DNA of 64,000 nt from Frigoribacterium sp. Leaf263 (GTDB lineage: Bacteria > Actinomycetota > Actinomycetes > Actinomycetales > Microbacteriaceae), in assembly GCF_001422285.1 (NCBI RefSeq), contig NZ_LMMO01000003.1, positions 763 to 64,762 of the forward strand. Reading direction: 5' to 3'. Under the pieces are notes generated by a model that searched no databases, was not told the origin of the DNA, and worked only from the letters and a program-made list of their open reading frames with translations. Numbering within the stretch: position 1 is the stretch's first letter; the number at the start of each line of letters is the position of its first letter. The translations under genes and the position numbers were made by a program. Below are positions 50,477 through 58,648 of the stretch, in pieces.

Positions 50477-51508
50477 TCATAGTCCGCGGTCGGCCAGCAG
50501 CTCGTAGGAGGCGCGGAGCCGCTCGATCCAGACCCTCCGTCGGTCGTCGTCCGCCGCGTGGCGACGGAGGAGATCGACATCGACGTCGATCCGTCGCACA
50601 TCCACGGCTCCGTCGACCGGCAGGAGCGGCGCCCGGGTCACATCCGCCGTCAGCAGGGCGGCGGTGCCGAGCCCGCAGTCGTGCCGCAGCTCCGGCACGG
50701 CGGCGGCGAGGTGCGCCCCCATGCTGAGGCCCACGGACGTGTCGAGGGCGCTCGAGACGACGACGGGCAGGCCCGCGTCCGCGACGATGCGGAGCGCGGC
50801 CGACACGCCGCCGAGCGGCTGGGCCTTGATCACCAGCAGGTCGGCCGCACCGGCACGGGCGACCGCGAGGGGGTCGGCGGCCTTGCGGACGCTCTCGTCC
50901 GCGGCGACGGGCACGCCGAGGCCGGCGGTGCGGCGCCGCAGCTCCGCCAGCTCGGGCACGCTGGCGCAGGGCTGCTCGACGTACTCCAGGCCGTACGGAG
51001 CCAGGGCGAGCAGCGCCTCCTCGGCCTCGTCGACGGACCACGCGCCGTTGGCGTCGATGCGGACCCGTCCCGCGTCGCCGACGTGGTCGCGAGCCGCGGC
51101 GACGCGGGCGACGTCGTCGGCGAGGCCCTCGCCCGGGTCGGCGACCTTCACCTTGACGGTGCGGCACCCGGGGTACCGATCGAGCACGGCCCCCACCTGG
51201 TCGGGCGCGACGATCGGGAGGGTCGCGTTGACGGCCACCCGGGAGGCGCGGGTCGCGTGCTCGGCGCCCCAGCCGAAATCGATGGTCGCCGCGAGCCAGG
51301 CGCTCGCCTCGGCGGGCCCGTACTCGACGAAGGGGCTGAACTCGGTCCAGCCGTTCGGGCCCTCGACGAGCAGCGCCTCGCGCGCGTCGAGCCCGCGGAA
51401 CCGGGTGCGGAGGGGGAGCCGGACCACGTGCGCTCCGTCGATCAGATCGGCGAGCGGGGGCAGCGGGGGAGTCGGGGCGGCGAGCGGGTGGGGGCTGCTG
51501 TTCGGCAC
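50477..51508 (-). CDS. menC: o-Succinylbenzoate synthase
   Basis: MenC dehydrates SHCHC to o-succinylbenzoate in menaquinone synthesis. The 343-aa enolase-superfamily enzyme shows the catalytic Lys in TVKVKVADPG, metal ligands in RIDANGAWS, LEYVEQPC and PVAADESVR, and the second Lys in DLLVIKAQPLGGV. It matches the actinobacterial MenC type. The GTG at 51508 follows GGGAG. It is transcribed opposite to the rest of the men genes. Confidence 0.94.
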   Translation of the reverse strand: MPNSSPHPLAAPTPPLPPLADLIDGAHVVRLPLRTRFRGLDAREALLVEGPNGWTEFSPFVEYGPAEASAWLAATIDFGWGAEHATRASRVAVNATLPIVAPDQVGAVLDRYPGCRTVKVKVADPGEGLADDVARVAAARDHVGDAGRVRIDANGAWSVDEAEEALLALAPYGLEYVEQPCASVPELAELRRRTAGLGVPVAADESVRKAADPLAVARAGAADLLVIKAQPLGGVSAALRIVADAGLPVVVSSALDTSVGLSMGAHLAAAVPELRHDCGLGTAALLTADVTRAPLLPVDGAVDVRRIDVDVDLLRRHAADDDRRRVWIERLRASYELLADRGL

Positions 51509-51581
51509 GCGGTTAGTCTCCCACCAGCGTCGGTCCTCCGGCCCGCCGACGGGTTCCCTCGGGCGGGCGCGAAGGGTTCGG

Positions 51582-51587
51582 TAGGGT
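51582..51587 (+). promoter_or_regulatory. -10 element before the 51596 gene
   Basis: TAGGGT ends 8 nt before ATG 51596. Confidence 0.45.
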
Positions 51588-51595
51588 CGTGGGCC

Positions 51596-51970
51596 ATGGC
51601 CGCCTCCGAGAACGACCCGACCGCCCGCCCCGAGGGGCTCGACATCCTGGCCGAGGAGAACTCGGGCGTCGAGGTCTCCGACCGTCCCACCGGTTCCCGT
51701 CGCCTCGGCCTCGTGACCCTCCTGCTGTCCCTGGGCCTGCTCCTCCTCGACGGGATCGCCGTCGCGCTCCTCGCCGCCGACCTGGTGACCCCGGCGGCGA
51801 CCATCGCCCTCGTGACGATGCTCGCGTCGATCGTGGTCGGGGTGATCGCGCTCGTCGCGGTCGTGCTCCGGCGCGGTCGCGTGCCCGCCGTGGCCGCCGT
51901 GCTGCTCAGCGTGCTGTCGAACCCGTTCGTCCTCGTGTTCCTGCTCGCCCGGGTGCTGCCCGGATTCTGA
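51596..51970 (+). CDS. Small membrane protein with three helices
   Basis: A 124-aa hypothetical protein. An acidic N-terminus of about 30 residues precedes three hydrophobic helices (LGLVTLLLSLGLLLLDGIAV, ATIALVTMLASIVVGVIALV and VAAVLLSVLSNPFVLVFLLA). It lies between menC and menB but shows no link to quinone chemistry in its sequence. The family is not recognised. Confidence 0.75.
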   Translation: MAASENDPTARPEGLDILAEENSGVEVSDRPTGSRRLGLVTLLLSLGLLLLDGIAVALLAADLVTPAATIALVTMLASIVVGVIALVAVVLRRGRVPAVAAVLLSVLSNPFVLVFLLARVLPGF

Positions 51971-51999
51971 GCCGGGGCACGCTCTCCGGCGCCCGGTCG

Positions 52000-52005
52000 T
52001 AGGCT
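52000..52005 (+). promoter_or_regulatory. -10 element before menB
   Basis: TAGGCT ends 6 nt before ATG 52012. The intervening GAGGGG could also act as a ribosome-binding site if transcription begins further upstream. Confidence 0.45.
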
Positions 52006-52011
52006 GAGGGG

Positions 52012-52920
52012 ATGAGCGACGCCGTCTCCGACCTGTTCGATCCGACCGAGTGGCGAGAGGTCGAGGGCTTCGACGGCCTCACCGACGTCACGTACCACCA
52101 CAGCGTCGACGGGCGGGTCGCGAGGGTCGCCATCGATCGCCCCGAGGTGCGGAACGCCTTCCGACCGCACACCGTCGACGAGCTCTACCGGGCCCTCGAC
52201 CATGCCCGCATGAACAGCCGCATCGGCGTGGTCCTGCTGACCGGCAACGGCCCGAGCGCGAAAGACGGCGGCTGGGCGTTCTGCAGCGGTGGAGACCAGC
52301 GCATCCGGGGTCGCGACGGCTACAAGGCCGAGAGCGACCAGGCCGACGTCGCGGACCCCGCCTCGGCCGGGCGCCTCCACATCCTCGAGGTGCAGCGGCT
52401 CATCCGCTTCATGCCGAAGGTCGTCATCGCCGTCGTGCCGGGGTGGGCGGCCGGTGGCGGTCACTCGCTGCACGTCGTCTGCGATCTGACGGTCGCCAGC
52501 CGCGAGCACGGTCGCTTCAAGCAGACCGACGCCGACGTCGGCTCGTTCGACGCCGGCTACGGCAGCGCCTACTTCGCGAAGCAGATCGGTCAGAAACTGG
52601 CCCGTGAGGTGTTCTTCCTGGCCGAGGAGTACAGCGCCGACCGGGCGCACGAGATGGGCGCCGTCAACCGCGTCGTCGCCCACGCCGATCTCGAGCGCGA
52701 GGCCCTCGCGATGGCGCGGACCATCCTGACGAAGTCGCCGACGGCCATCCGCATGCTCAAGTTCGCCTTCAACGCGACCGACGACGGCATCGTCGGTCAG
52801 CAGGTGTTCGCAGGCGAGGCGACCCGCCTGGCCTACGGCACCGACGAGGCGGTCGAGGGTCGGGACTCGTTCCTCGAGAAGCGCGAGCCCGACTGGTCGC
52901 CGTTCCCCTGGCAGTACTGA
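52012..52920 (+). CDS. menB: 1,4-Dihydroxy-2-naphthoyl-CoA synthase
   Basis: MenB closes the second ring of the naphthoquinone. The 302-aa crotonase has the N-terminal PEVRNAFRPHTVDEL, the acyl-CoA loop AFCSGGDQRIRG, GWAAGGGHSLHVVCDLTVAS and the catalytic SFDAGYGSAYFAK with Asp and Tyr. The C-terminus SPFPWQY is characteristic of MenB. menE follows by 49 nt. Confidence 0.96.
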   Translation: MSDAVSDLFDPTEWREVEGFDGLTDVTYHHSVDGRVARVAIDRPEVRNAFRPHTVDELYRALDHARMNSRIGVVLLTGNGPSAKDGGWAFCSGGDQRIRGRDGYKAESDQADVADPASAGRLHILEVQRLIRFMPKVVIAVVPGWAAGGGHSLHVVCDLTVASREHGRFKQTDADVGSFDAGYGSAYFAKQIGQKLAREVFFLAEEYSADRAHEMGAVNRVVAHADLEREALAMARTILTKSPTAIRMLKFAFNATDDGIVGQQVFAGEATRLAYGTDEAVEGRDSFLEKREPDWSPFPWQY

Positions 52921-52969
52921 TGCCGGTCGTGGCGTCCCTCGGGCGGCGCCGGCCGGGGAGGCGCGGCGC

Positions 52970-54175
52970 ATGACCCGCCCCCTCCGCCCGGTCGACGCCC
53001 GCGACCCGGCCGCGGTGCTCGAGGCGCTCCGCGTCGCCCTGGCCGGCGGTCCGGCCGTCGCCCCGCGCATCGACGGCAGCGTGCCGATCGATCTGCCGGA
53101 GGCCGTGCCCGTCGCCGTGGCGCTCGTGGTCGAGACGAGCGGCTCGACCGGTCGCGCCAAGCGCGTCGCGCTCTCGGCGGACGCCGTCCTCGCCGGCGCG
53201 GCGGCGGCCGACCAGGCGCTCTCCGGCCCGGGGCGGTGGCTGCTCGCCCTGCCGGCGCACTACATCGCGGGGCTGAACGTCCTCGTGCGGTCGATCACAG
53301 CCGAGACGGAGCCGGTGATCCTCGGGCCGGGTCGCTTCGATCCGGAGGACTTCGTCCGGGCGGCTGCTCGCCTCGACCACCCGGTGCGGTACGTGTCGCT
53401 CGTGCCGGCCCAGCTCGCGACGCTCCTCGACGCCGCCGACGCCGAGGGCCGCGCGCACGCCGCCGGCGTCCAGGCCGTCGGCGACGTCGCGGTCGGGCGG
53501 GTGGCCCGGCCCGGTGTGGCCGAGACCCTCCGCGGCTTCGCGGCCGTGCTCGTGGGCGGGCAGGCGACGCCGGCGTCCCTGATCTCCCGAGCGCGCCTCC
53601 TCGGCGTCAGGGTCGTGCGGACGTACGGGGCGAGCGAGACGAGCGGGGGCTGCGTGTACGACGGGGTCCCGGTCGGTCGCACCCGCGTCGAGGTGGTCGA
53701 CGGCCAGATCGAGATCAGCGGACCGTCGCTGTTCGACGAGTACCTCGACGACCCCGACCGGACGGCCGAGGCGGTGACGACGCGTGACGGCCTCCGCTGG
53801 TACCGGACCGGAGACGGCGGCGTCCTGTCCGACGACGGGGTGCTGAGCGTCGTCGGGCGCCTCGACGACGTGATCGTCTCCGGCGGCGAGAAGGTGTCGC
53901 TCGGCGTCGTCGAGCGACATGTGCGCGAGCGACCGGGTCTCGAGACGGCGGTCGTCGTGCGGGCGGAGCATCCGCGGTGGGGCGAGGTGCCCGTCGTGGT
54001 GACGACGGAGGACGCGCCCGATCTGACGGACCTCCGGCGGGCGCTCGTCGAGCGGGCAGGACGCGCTGCGGCTCCCGATCGCATCGTGGTCGTCGACGAG
54101 CTGCCGCTGCTGCCGAGCGGGAAGCCGGACCGCGTCGCGCTGACCCGCGCGGTCGCGGACGGCTCGGCGAACTAG
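52970..54175 (+). CDS. menE: o-Succinylbenzoate-CoA ligase
   Basis: MenE activates o-succinylbenzoate to its CoA thioester with ATP. The 401-aa ANL-family enzyme is compact, lacking most of the N-terminal subdomain. Visible motifs are the P-loop VVETSGSTGRAKRV, YGASETSGGCVYDG, the WYRTGDGG hinge region and the catalytic Lys in LLPSGKPDRVAL. GGGGAGG precedes the ATG by 8 nt; this ribosome-binding site is part of a copy of the dispersed GAGGCGCGG motif. Confidence 0.93.
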   Translation: MTRPLRPVDARDPAAVLEALRVALAGGPAVAPRIDGSVPIDLPEAVPVAVALVVETSGSTGRAKRVALSADAVLAGAAAADQALSGPGRWLLALPAHYIAGLNVLVRSITAETEPVILGPGRFDPEDFVRAAARLDHPVRYVSLVPAQLATLLDAADAEGRAHAAGVQAVGDVAVGRVARPGVAETLRGFAAVLVGGQATPASLISRARLLGVRVVRTYGASETSGGCVYDGVPVGRTRVEVVDGQIEISGPSLFDEYLDDPDRTAEAVTTRDGLRWYRTGDGGVLSDDGVLSVVGRLDDVIVSGGEKVSLGVVERHVRERPGLETAVVVRAEHPRWGEVPVVVTTEDAPDLTDLRRALVERAGRAAAPDRIVVVDELPLLPSGKPDRVALTRAVADGSAN

Positions 54176-54178
54176 GAT
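54173..54178 (+). promoter_or_regulatory. -10 element, leaderless promoter of menA
   Basis: TAGGAT, which includes the menE stop codon, ends 7 nt before GTG 54186. Confidence 0.5.
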
Positions 54179-54185
54179 CGAGGCC

Positions 54186-55130
54186 GTGGCGAAGACGAAG
54201 ACAACCAAGGCCCGACGCGGCGGACGACCCGGTGGGCGTCCCGGCAGACAGCCCGTCCGACGGGTCACCGCGCGCGACTGGATCGGCGGAGCGCGTCTGC
54301 GGACCCTGCCTCTGGCCGTCGCACCCGTCGCTCTCGGCACCGGCGTCGCCGAGGCCAACGGGTCGAGCGACCTCCTGCTGGCCGTGCTCTGCCTCGTCGT
54401 CGCGGTCTTCCTGCAGATCGGCGTCAACTTCGCCAACGACTACTCCGACGGCATCCGGGGCACCGACGCGTTCCGGGTCGGCCCGTCGCGACTGACGGCG
54501 TCGGGCGGTGTCCGCCCCCGCACGGTCCTGCGCGTCGCGCTCGTCTCGTTCGCCGTCGCCGCCGTGGCCGGTCTGGCCGTCGTCGTGCTGTCCGGTCACT
54601 GGTGGCTCCTGGCGGTCGGGGCCGCGGCCGTCGTCGCCGCCTGGTTCTACACCGGCGGAAAGCGCCCCTACGGCTACAACGCCCTCGGCGAGGTCTTCGT
54701 CTTCGTCTTCTTCGGCCTCGTGGCGACGGTGGGCACGACGTTCGTGCAGCTCGGTCGGTTCCCGGCCGACGCGTGGATCGCCGGCGTCGCCGCGGGCCTG
54801 TTCGCCTGCGCCGTGCTGATGGTCAACAACATCCGCGACATCCCGCAGGACACGGCCGCTGGTAAGCGGACCCTCGCCGTCGTGGTCGGCGATCCGGTGG
54901 CCCGGGCCCTGTACGCGCTGTTCCTGCTGCTGCCGTTCCTGATCCTGGCGTACTTCGGCTTCCTGTACTTCGACGCCCCGTACGTCTATTTCACCCTGCT
55001 GGCCGCCATCCCCGCCGCGATCATCGGCGTCACCGGGCGCACGCCGCGCGAGCTCATCCTCGCGCTGCAGCTGTCGTCGCTGACGTCGCTGCTGTGGGCC
55101 CTGGCCCTCTCGGCGGTCCTGTACTTCTAG
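54186..55130 (+). CDS. menA: 1,4-Dihydroxy-2-naphthoate polyprenyltransferase
   Basis: MenA attaches the isoprenoid tail to dihydroxynaphthoate in the membrane. The 314-aa UbiA-family protein has a basic N-terminus, the two Asp-rich Mg-diphosphate motifs NFANDYSDGIRGTD and NNIRDIPQDTAAGKRTLAV, and about nine helices. Its stop codon overlaps the stop of the opposite-strand DUF4229 gene in a shared CTAG. Confidence 0.95.
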   Translation: MAKTKTTKARRGGRPGGRPGRQPVRRVTARDWIGGARLRTLPLAVAPVALGTGVAEANGSSDLLLAVLCLVVAVFLQIGVNFANDYSDGIRGTDAFRVGPSRLTASGGVRPRTVLRVALVSFAVAAVAGLAVVVLSGHWWLLAVGAAAVVAAWFYTGGKRPYGYNALGEVFVFVFFGLVATVGTTFVQLGRFPADAWIAGVAAGLFACAVLMVNNIRDIPQDTAAGKRTLAVVVGDPVARALYALFLLLPFLILAYFGFLYFDAPYVYFTLLAAIPAAIIGVTGRTPRELILALQLSSLTSLLWALALSAVLYF

Positions 55131-55411
55131 CGGACGGTCTGATCGCCGTCGAGGTCCGAGCCGGACCGGCGGATCTCCTCGTCCTCGGCGATGTCGTCGC
55201 CGTGCCGGGTCTCGGGCTTCGCCCGTCGCGCGGCCAGATCGAGGGCGACACGGCGACGGAGCGGCGCGAAGAAGATGTACGAGACGCAGAGGCCGACGAC
55301 CGCCGCGACGACGGTCGCGATGAAGGGGTCGATGCGGATCACGAGCAGCACGGCCAACGCCACCGCGAAGATGCCCAGACGGATGAACGTGTACTTGACC
55401 CAGGGATTCAC
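55127..55411 (-). CDS. DUF4229 small membrane protein
   Basis: A 94-aa protein with two helices (YTFIRLGIFAVALAVLLVI and FIATVVAAVVGLCVSYIFF) and an acidic/basic cytoplasmic tail. The start WVKYTFIRLGIF and the FFAPLRRRVALDLA segment mark DUF4229, an actinobacterial family usually located beside men genes. The function is unknown. It is convergent with menA. Confidence 0.88.
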   Translation of the reverse strand: MNPWVKYTFIRLGIFAVALAVLLVIRIDPFIATVVAAVVGLCVSYIFFAPLRRRVALDLAARRAKPETRHGDDIAEDEEIRRSGSDLDGDQTVR

Positions 55412-55417
55412 GCGGCG

Positions 55418-55423
55418 ATTCTA
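55418..55423 (-). promoter_or_regulatory. -10 element, leaderless promoter of the DUF4229 gene
   Basis: TAGAAT on the minus strand ends 6 nt before GTG 55411. Confidence 0.5.
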
Positions 55424-55508
55424 CGCAGGCCGAGCCGTGCGATCGCCGGGCGCATCACAGGTCGGACACGGAACGGCCGACGGTCAGGAACCCCACCGGG
55501 ACGACGCA

Positions 55509-55514
55509 TATAGT
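55509..55514 (+). promoter_or_regulatory. -10 element before the PLDc_N protein gene and menD
   Basis: TATAGT, one of the best -10 matches here, ends 6 nt before ATG 55521. Confidence 0.55.
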
Positions 55515-55520
55515 CGACGC

Positions 55521-55880
55521 ATGGTGAGGTTGTACGTCGTCGGCATCGTGATCGCCGCTGCCTTCATCATCTACGCGCTGGTCGACTGCCTGTTCGCCGA
55601 CGCCTCGCGATTCCGGGCGCTGAACAAGCCCCTCTGGGCCGTCATCATCGTGGTGCTGCCGGTCATCGGCGCGGTGCTGTGGTTCCTGCTCGGGAAGACC
55701 CGCAAGAACGGGCAGCCCGAGCGCCGCCGCTTCGTGGCACCCGACGACGATCCCGAGTTCTCGGGTCGCTCGGCGTCGACGATCAGCGATCTCGACCGCG
55801 AGACGACCGACGAGCGCATCCGGCGCCTCGAGCAGGAGCTCTCCGAGCTCGACGACGACGGCAAGACCGGCACGGCGTAA
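55521..55880 (+). CDS. PLDc_N domain membrane protein
   Basis: A 119-aa protein with two N-terminal helices (VVGIVIAAAFIIYALVDCLF and WAVIIVVLPVIGAVLWFLLG) in the pattern of the phospholipase-D-nuclease N-terminal domain. A charged C-terminal tail ends in a probable coiled coil (DERIRRLEQELSELDDD). It has no catalytic PLD motif. It precedes menD by 6 nt, so they are co-transcribed. Confidence 0.87.
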   Translation: MVRLYVVGIVIAAAFIIYALVDCLFADASRFRALNKPLWAVIIVVLPVIGAVLWFLLGKTRKNGQPERRRFVAPDDDPEFSGRSASTISDLDRETTDERIRRLEQELSELDDDGKTGTA

Positions 55881-55886
55881 CCGGCC

Positions 55887-57704
55887 GTGTCGTACGGAAC
55901 CGACGATCCCACGAGCGGCAGTCCGGCCACCGACTACGCCGTCGAGCTGCTGTCGGCGCTGATCGACGCTGGCGTGCGCGAGATCGTGCTCAGCCCCGGG
56001 TCCCGTTCGCAGGCCCTCGCGCTGGTCGCCGCCGACCTCGAGCGCGCCGGCAGGGTCCGCCTGCGCGTGCGCATCGACGAACGGTCGGCGGCGTTCCTCG
56101 CCCTCGGCCTGGCCGTCGAGAGCGGATCGCCGACGGCGATCATCACGACGTCGGGCACCGCCGTCGCGAATCTGCATCCGGCCGTGCTCGAGGCCCATCA
56201 CTCCGGCGTCCCCCTGGTGCTCCTGACCGCCGACCGTCCCACCGAGCTCCGCGGCATCGGCGCCAATCAGACGACCCACCAGCCGGGGCTCTTCGGCCGC
56301 GCGGTCGCGTTCGTCCGCGACGTCGAGGCACCCGTCGACAGGCCGGTCGACGTCGCCGCGGTCCGCGCGCTGGCCTCCGACGCCGTCTCGGCCTCCCTCG
56401 GGCACCGACCGGCCGCGGGCGACGCCTCGTTCGGCGATCTCCCGGCACCCGGCCCCGTGCAGATCAACGTGGCCTTCCGCGAACCGCTGTCGGCTCCGGT
56501 GGTGCGACTGGCCGAAGCCCGTCCCGACCCCGTGACCCGCGCCTCCCCGGTGTCCCGTCTGCGGCTGACCGTCGACACGGCGCCGGCCACCCTCGTCGTC
56601 GCCGGGCACGCGGCGACGGACGAGGCCGAGCGGGTCGCGAGGGCCCTCGGAGCGCCCCTCGTCGCCGAGGTCTCGAGCGGCGCCCACTTCGGACCGAACC
56701 TCGCCCTCGGGTACCGAACGCTGCTCGGTGAGCGCGCGTTCGGGGGCGCCGTGCGTCGCGTGGTCGTCTTCGGGCACCCGACGCTGACCCGGCAGGTGCC
56801 CGCACTCCTGCGTCGCTCCGACGTCGAGGTCGTCGTCGTGCGCGGATCCGCGCCCGAGGCCTACGACCCGGGGCGTGACGCCACCGTCGTCGACGCCGTC
56901 GACGTGCCCGACGACGACCGACCCCACGGTCGGCATCAGGCCGAGGTCGTCGCGGGTCCTCCCGCCGACGGGCCCGGCGCCGAGGGTCCGAGCGCCGACG
57001 ACCGGGCCCATCGCGCGTGGGTCGGCCGGTGGGTCCAGGCCGGGCGACTCGTGGTCGGGGACGACGAGTCGGCTCCCGACCTCGGGTCCGCCACCAGCGA
57101 CGAGCCGTCCGAGCGGGCGGCGTTCCTCCGGGGCGAGGTGGCCCTCCTGCGGCGCGAGGTGTCACGTCGCGCCCTGGCCGAGACCCTCTGGCGGGTCACC
57201 TGGCCTCACGACCGGCTCGTGCTCGGAGCGTCGAGGCTCATCCGCGAGGTCGACGAGGTCGTCCCCGGCAAGCGCATCCCCGTGCACGCCAATAGAGGGC
57301 TCGCGGGCATCGACGGCACGATCGCCACGGCGACCGGCATCGCCTACGCCAGCCAGCTCGACGAGACCCGCCCGGGCGTCACGCGCGTGCTCGTCGGCGA
57401 TCTGACGCTGCTGCACGACGTCGGCTCGATGCTCTTCGGCGTCGGCGAGGTCCGCCCGCGACTGCAGGTGGTCGTGGGCAACGACGGCGGGGGCACGATC
57501 TTCGACGGCCTCGAGGTCGCCGCCTCGGCCCCTGCCGACGCGATGACCCGGGTGCAGTTCACCCCGCAGAGCGTCGATCTCTCGTCGCTGGCGGCGGCCT
57601 ACGGCTGGCAGTACTCGAAGGCCGGTACGCGGGCGGAGCTCGATCGCGATCTGGCCCGTCGGTGGGACGGACCCGTGCTCATCGAGGTGCCGCTCGCCCG
57701 CTGA
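55887..57704 (+). CDS. menD: SEPHCHC synthase MenD
   Basis: MenD is the ThDP-dependent enzyme adding succinic semialdehyde to isochorismate, the first committed step of menaquinone synthesis. In the 605-aa protein, IVLSPGSRSQALAL and RIDERSAAFLALGLA (with the conserved Glu) open the PYR domain. ANRGLAGIDGTIATATG and the ThDP motif GDLTLLHDVGSM...NDGGGTIFDGLE mark the PP domain. The middle domain carries an acidic, Gly/Pro-rich insertion near 350-375. Confidence 0.95.
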   Translation: MSYGTDDPTSGSPATDYAVELLSALIDAGVREIVLSPGSRSQALALVAADLERAGRVRLRVRIDERSAAFLALGLAVESGSPTAIITTSGTAVANLHPAVLEAHHSGVPLVLLTADRPTELRGIGANQTTHQPGLFGRAVAFVRDVEAPVDRPVDVAAVRALASDAVSASLGHRPAAGDASFGDLPAPGPVQINVAFREPLSAPVVRLAEARPDPVTRASPVSRLRLTVDTAPATLVVAGHAATDEAERVARALGAPLVAEVSSGAHFGPNLALGYRTLLGERAFGGAVRRVVVFGHPTLTRQVPALLRRSDVEVVVVRGSAPEAYDPGRDATVVDAVDVPDDDRPHGRHQAEVVAGPPADGPGAEGPSADDRAHRAWVGRWVQAGRLVVGDDESAPDLGSATSDEPSERAAFLRGEVALLRREVSRRALAETLWRVTWPHDRLVLGASRLIREVDEVVPGKRIPVHANRGLAGIDGTIATATGIAYASQLDETRPGVTRVLVGDLTLLHDVGSMLFGVGEVRPRLQVVVGNDGGGTIFDGLEVAASAPADAMTRVQFTPQSVDLSSLAAAYGWQYSKAGTRAELDRDLARRWDGPVLIEVPLAR

Positions 57705-57735
57705 GCCGGCCCGGCCCGTCGCCGAGACCGCGTCG

Positions 57736-57741
57736 TAGGCT
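57736..57741 (+). promoter_or_regulatory. -10 element, leaderless promoter of ppk2
   Basis: TAGGCT ends 6 nt before ATG 57748. Confidence 0.5.
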
Positions 57742-57747
57742 CGGCAC

Positions 57748-58599
57748 ATGGCCAAGACCTGGACGACCCCTCCCGCCGAATCCCTCCGAGCCGACGAGAC
57801 GGTCGACCTGGGGGCGATCGACCCGTCGTCGACGCCGGGATTCGCGGGCGACAAGCAGTACGCCGCGCAGTCCCTCGAATCGGGTCGCGACACCCTCGGC
57901 GATCTCCAGGAGCGCTTCTTCGCCGGCAGCCGCCACGGGGGCGACAAGGGCTCCGTCCTGCTCGTCCTTCAGGGAATGGACACCGCGGGCAAGGGCGGCA
58001 TCGTCCGTCACGTCGTCGGCGCCGTCGACCCGCAGGGAGTCGCCCATCACGCCTTCAAGACGCCTACGGAGGAGGAGCTGGCGCACGACTTCCTGTGGCG
58101 TGTCCGTCGTGAGCTGCCGGGCCCGGGCATGATCGGCGTCTTCGATCGCTCGCACTACGAGGACGTCCTGATCGGCCGGGTCCGCCGTCTCGCGTCGCCC
58201 GACGAGATCGAGGCCCGGTACGACGCCATCGTCGCGTTCGAGCGCGAGCTCGCGGAGGCCGGCACGACGGTCGTCAAGGTCATGCTCCACATCTCGTCGG
58301 ACGAGCAGAGGTCGCGGCTGCGCGAGCGCCTCGACCGACCGGAGAAGAACTGGAAGTACAACCCCGGCGACCTCGACGAGCGCCTCCTCTGGAACGACTA
58401 CCAGGAGGCCTACCAGACCGCGATCCGGCGCACGTCGACCGATGCCGCTCCGTGGTACGTCGTCCCCGCCGACCGGAAGTGGTACGCCCGCGTGGCCGTC
58501 CAGCGCCTCCTGATCGACGCTCTGGCCGCGCGGCGCCCGGAGTGGCCCGCGGCCGAGTACGACGTCGACCTCGAGCGCACGCGGCTGTCCTCGACATGA
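57748..58599 (+). CDS. Polyphosphate kinase 2 family protein
   Basis: A 283-aa single-domain PPK2 enzyme that transfers phosphate from polyphosphate to a nucleotide. Walker A is LQGMDTAGKGGIVRH near residue 75, Walker B is IGVFDRSHYEDVLIGRV near 130, and the lid carries RLRERLDRPEKNWKYNPGDL. Which nucleotide (AMP, ADP or both) cannot be fixed without a class-specific alignment. It is transcribed alone. Confidence 0.92.
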   Translation: MAKTWTTPPAESLRADETVDLGAIDPSSTPGFAGDKQYAAQSLESGRDTLGDLQERFFAGSRHGGDKGSVLLVLQGMDTAGKGGIVRHVVGAVDPQGVAHHAFKTPTEEELAHDFLWRVRRELPGPGMIGVFDRSHYEDVLIGRVRRLASPDEIEARYDAIVAFERELAEAGTTVVKVMLHISSDEQRSRLRERLDRPEKNWKYNPGDLDERLLWNDYQEAYQTAIRRTSTDAAPWYVVPADRKWYARVAVQRLLIDALAARRPEWPAAEYDVDLERTRLSST

Positions 58600-58648
58600 T
58601 CGACGCGGGTCTCCTCACGTCCTGACCCGACCCGCCCCGCCCCGCGTC

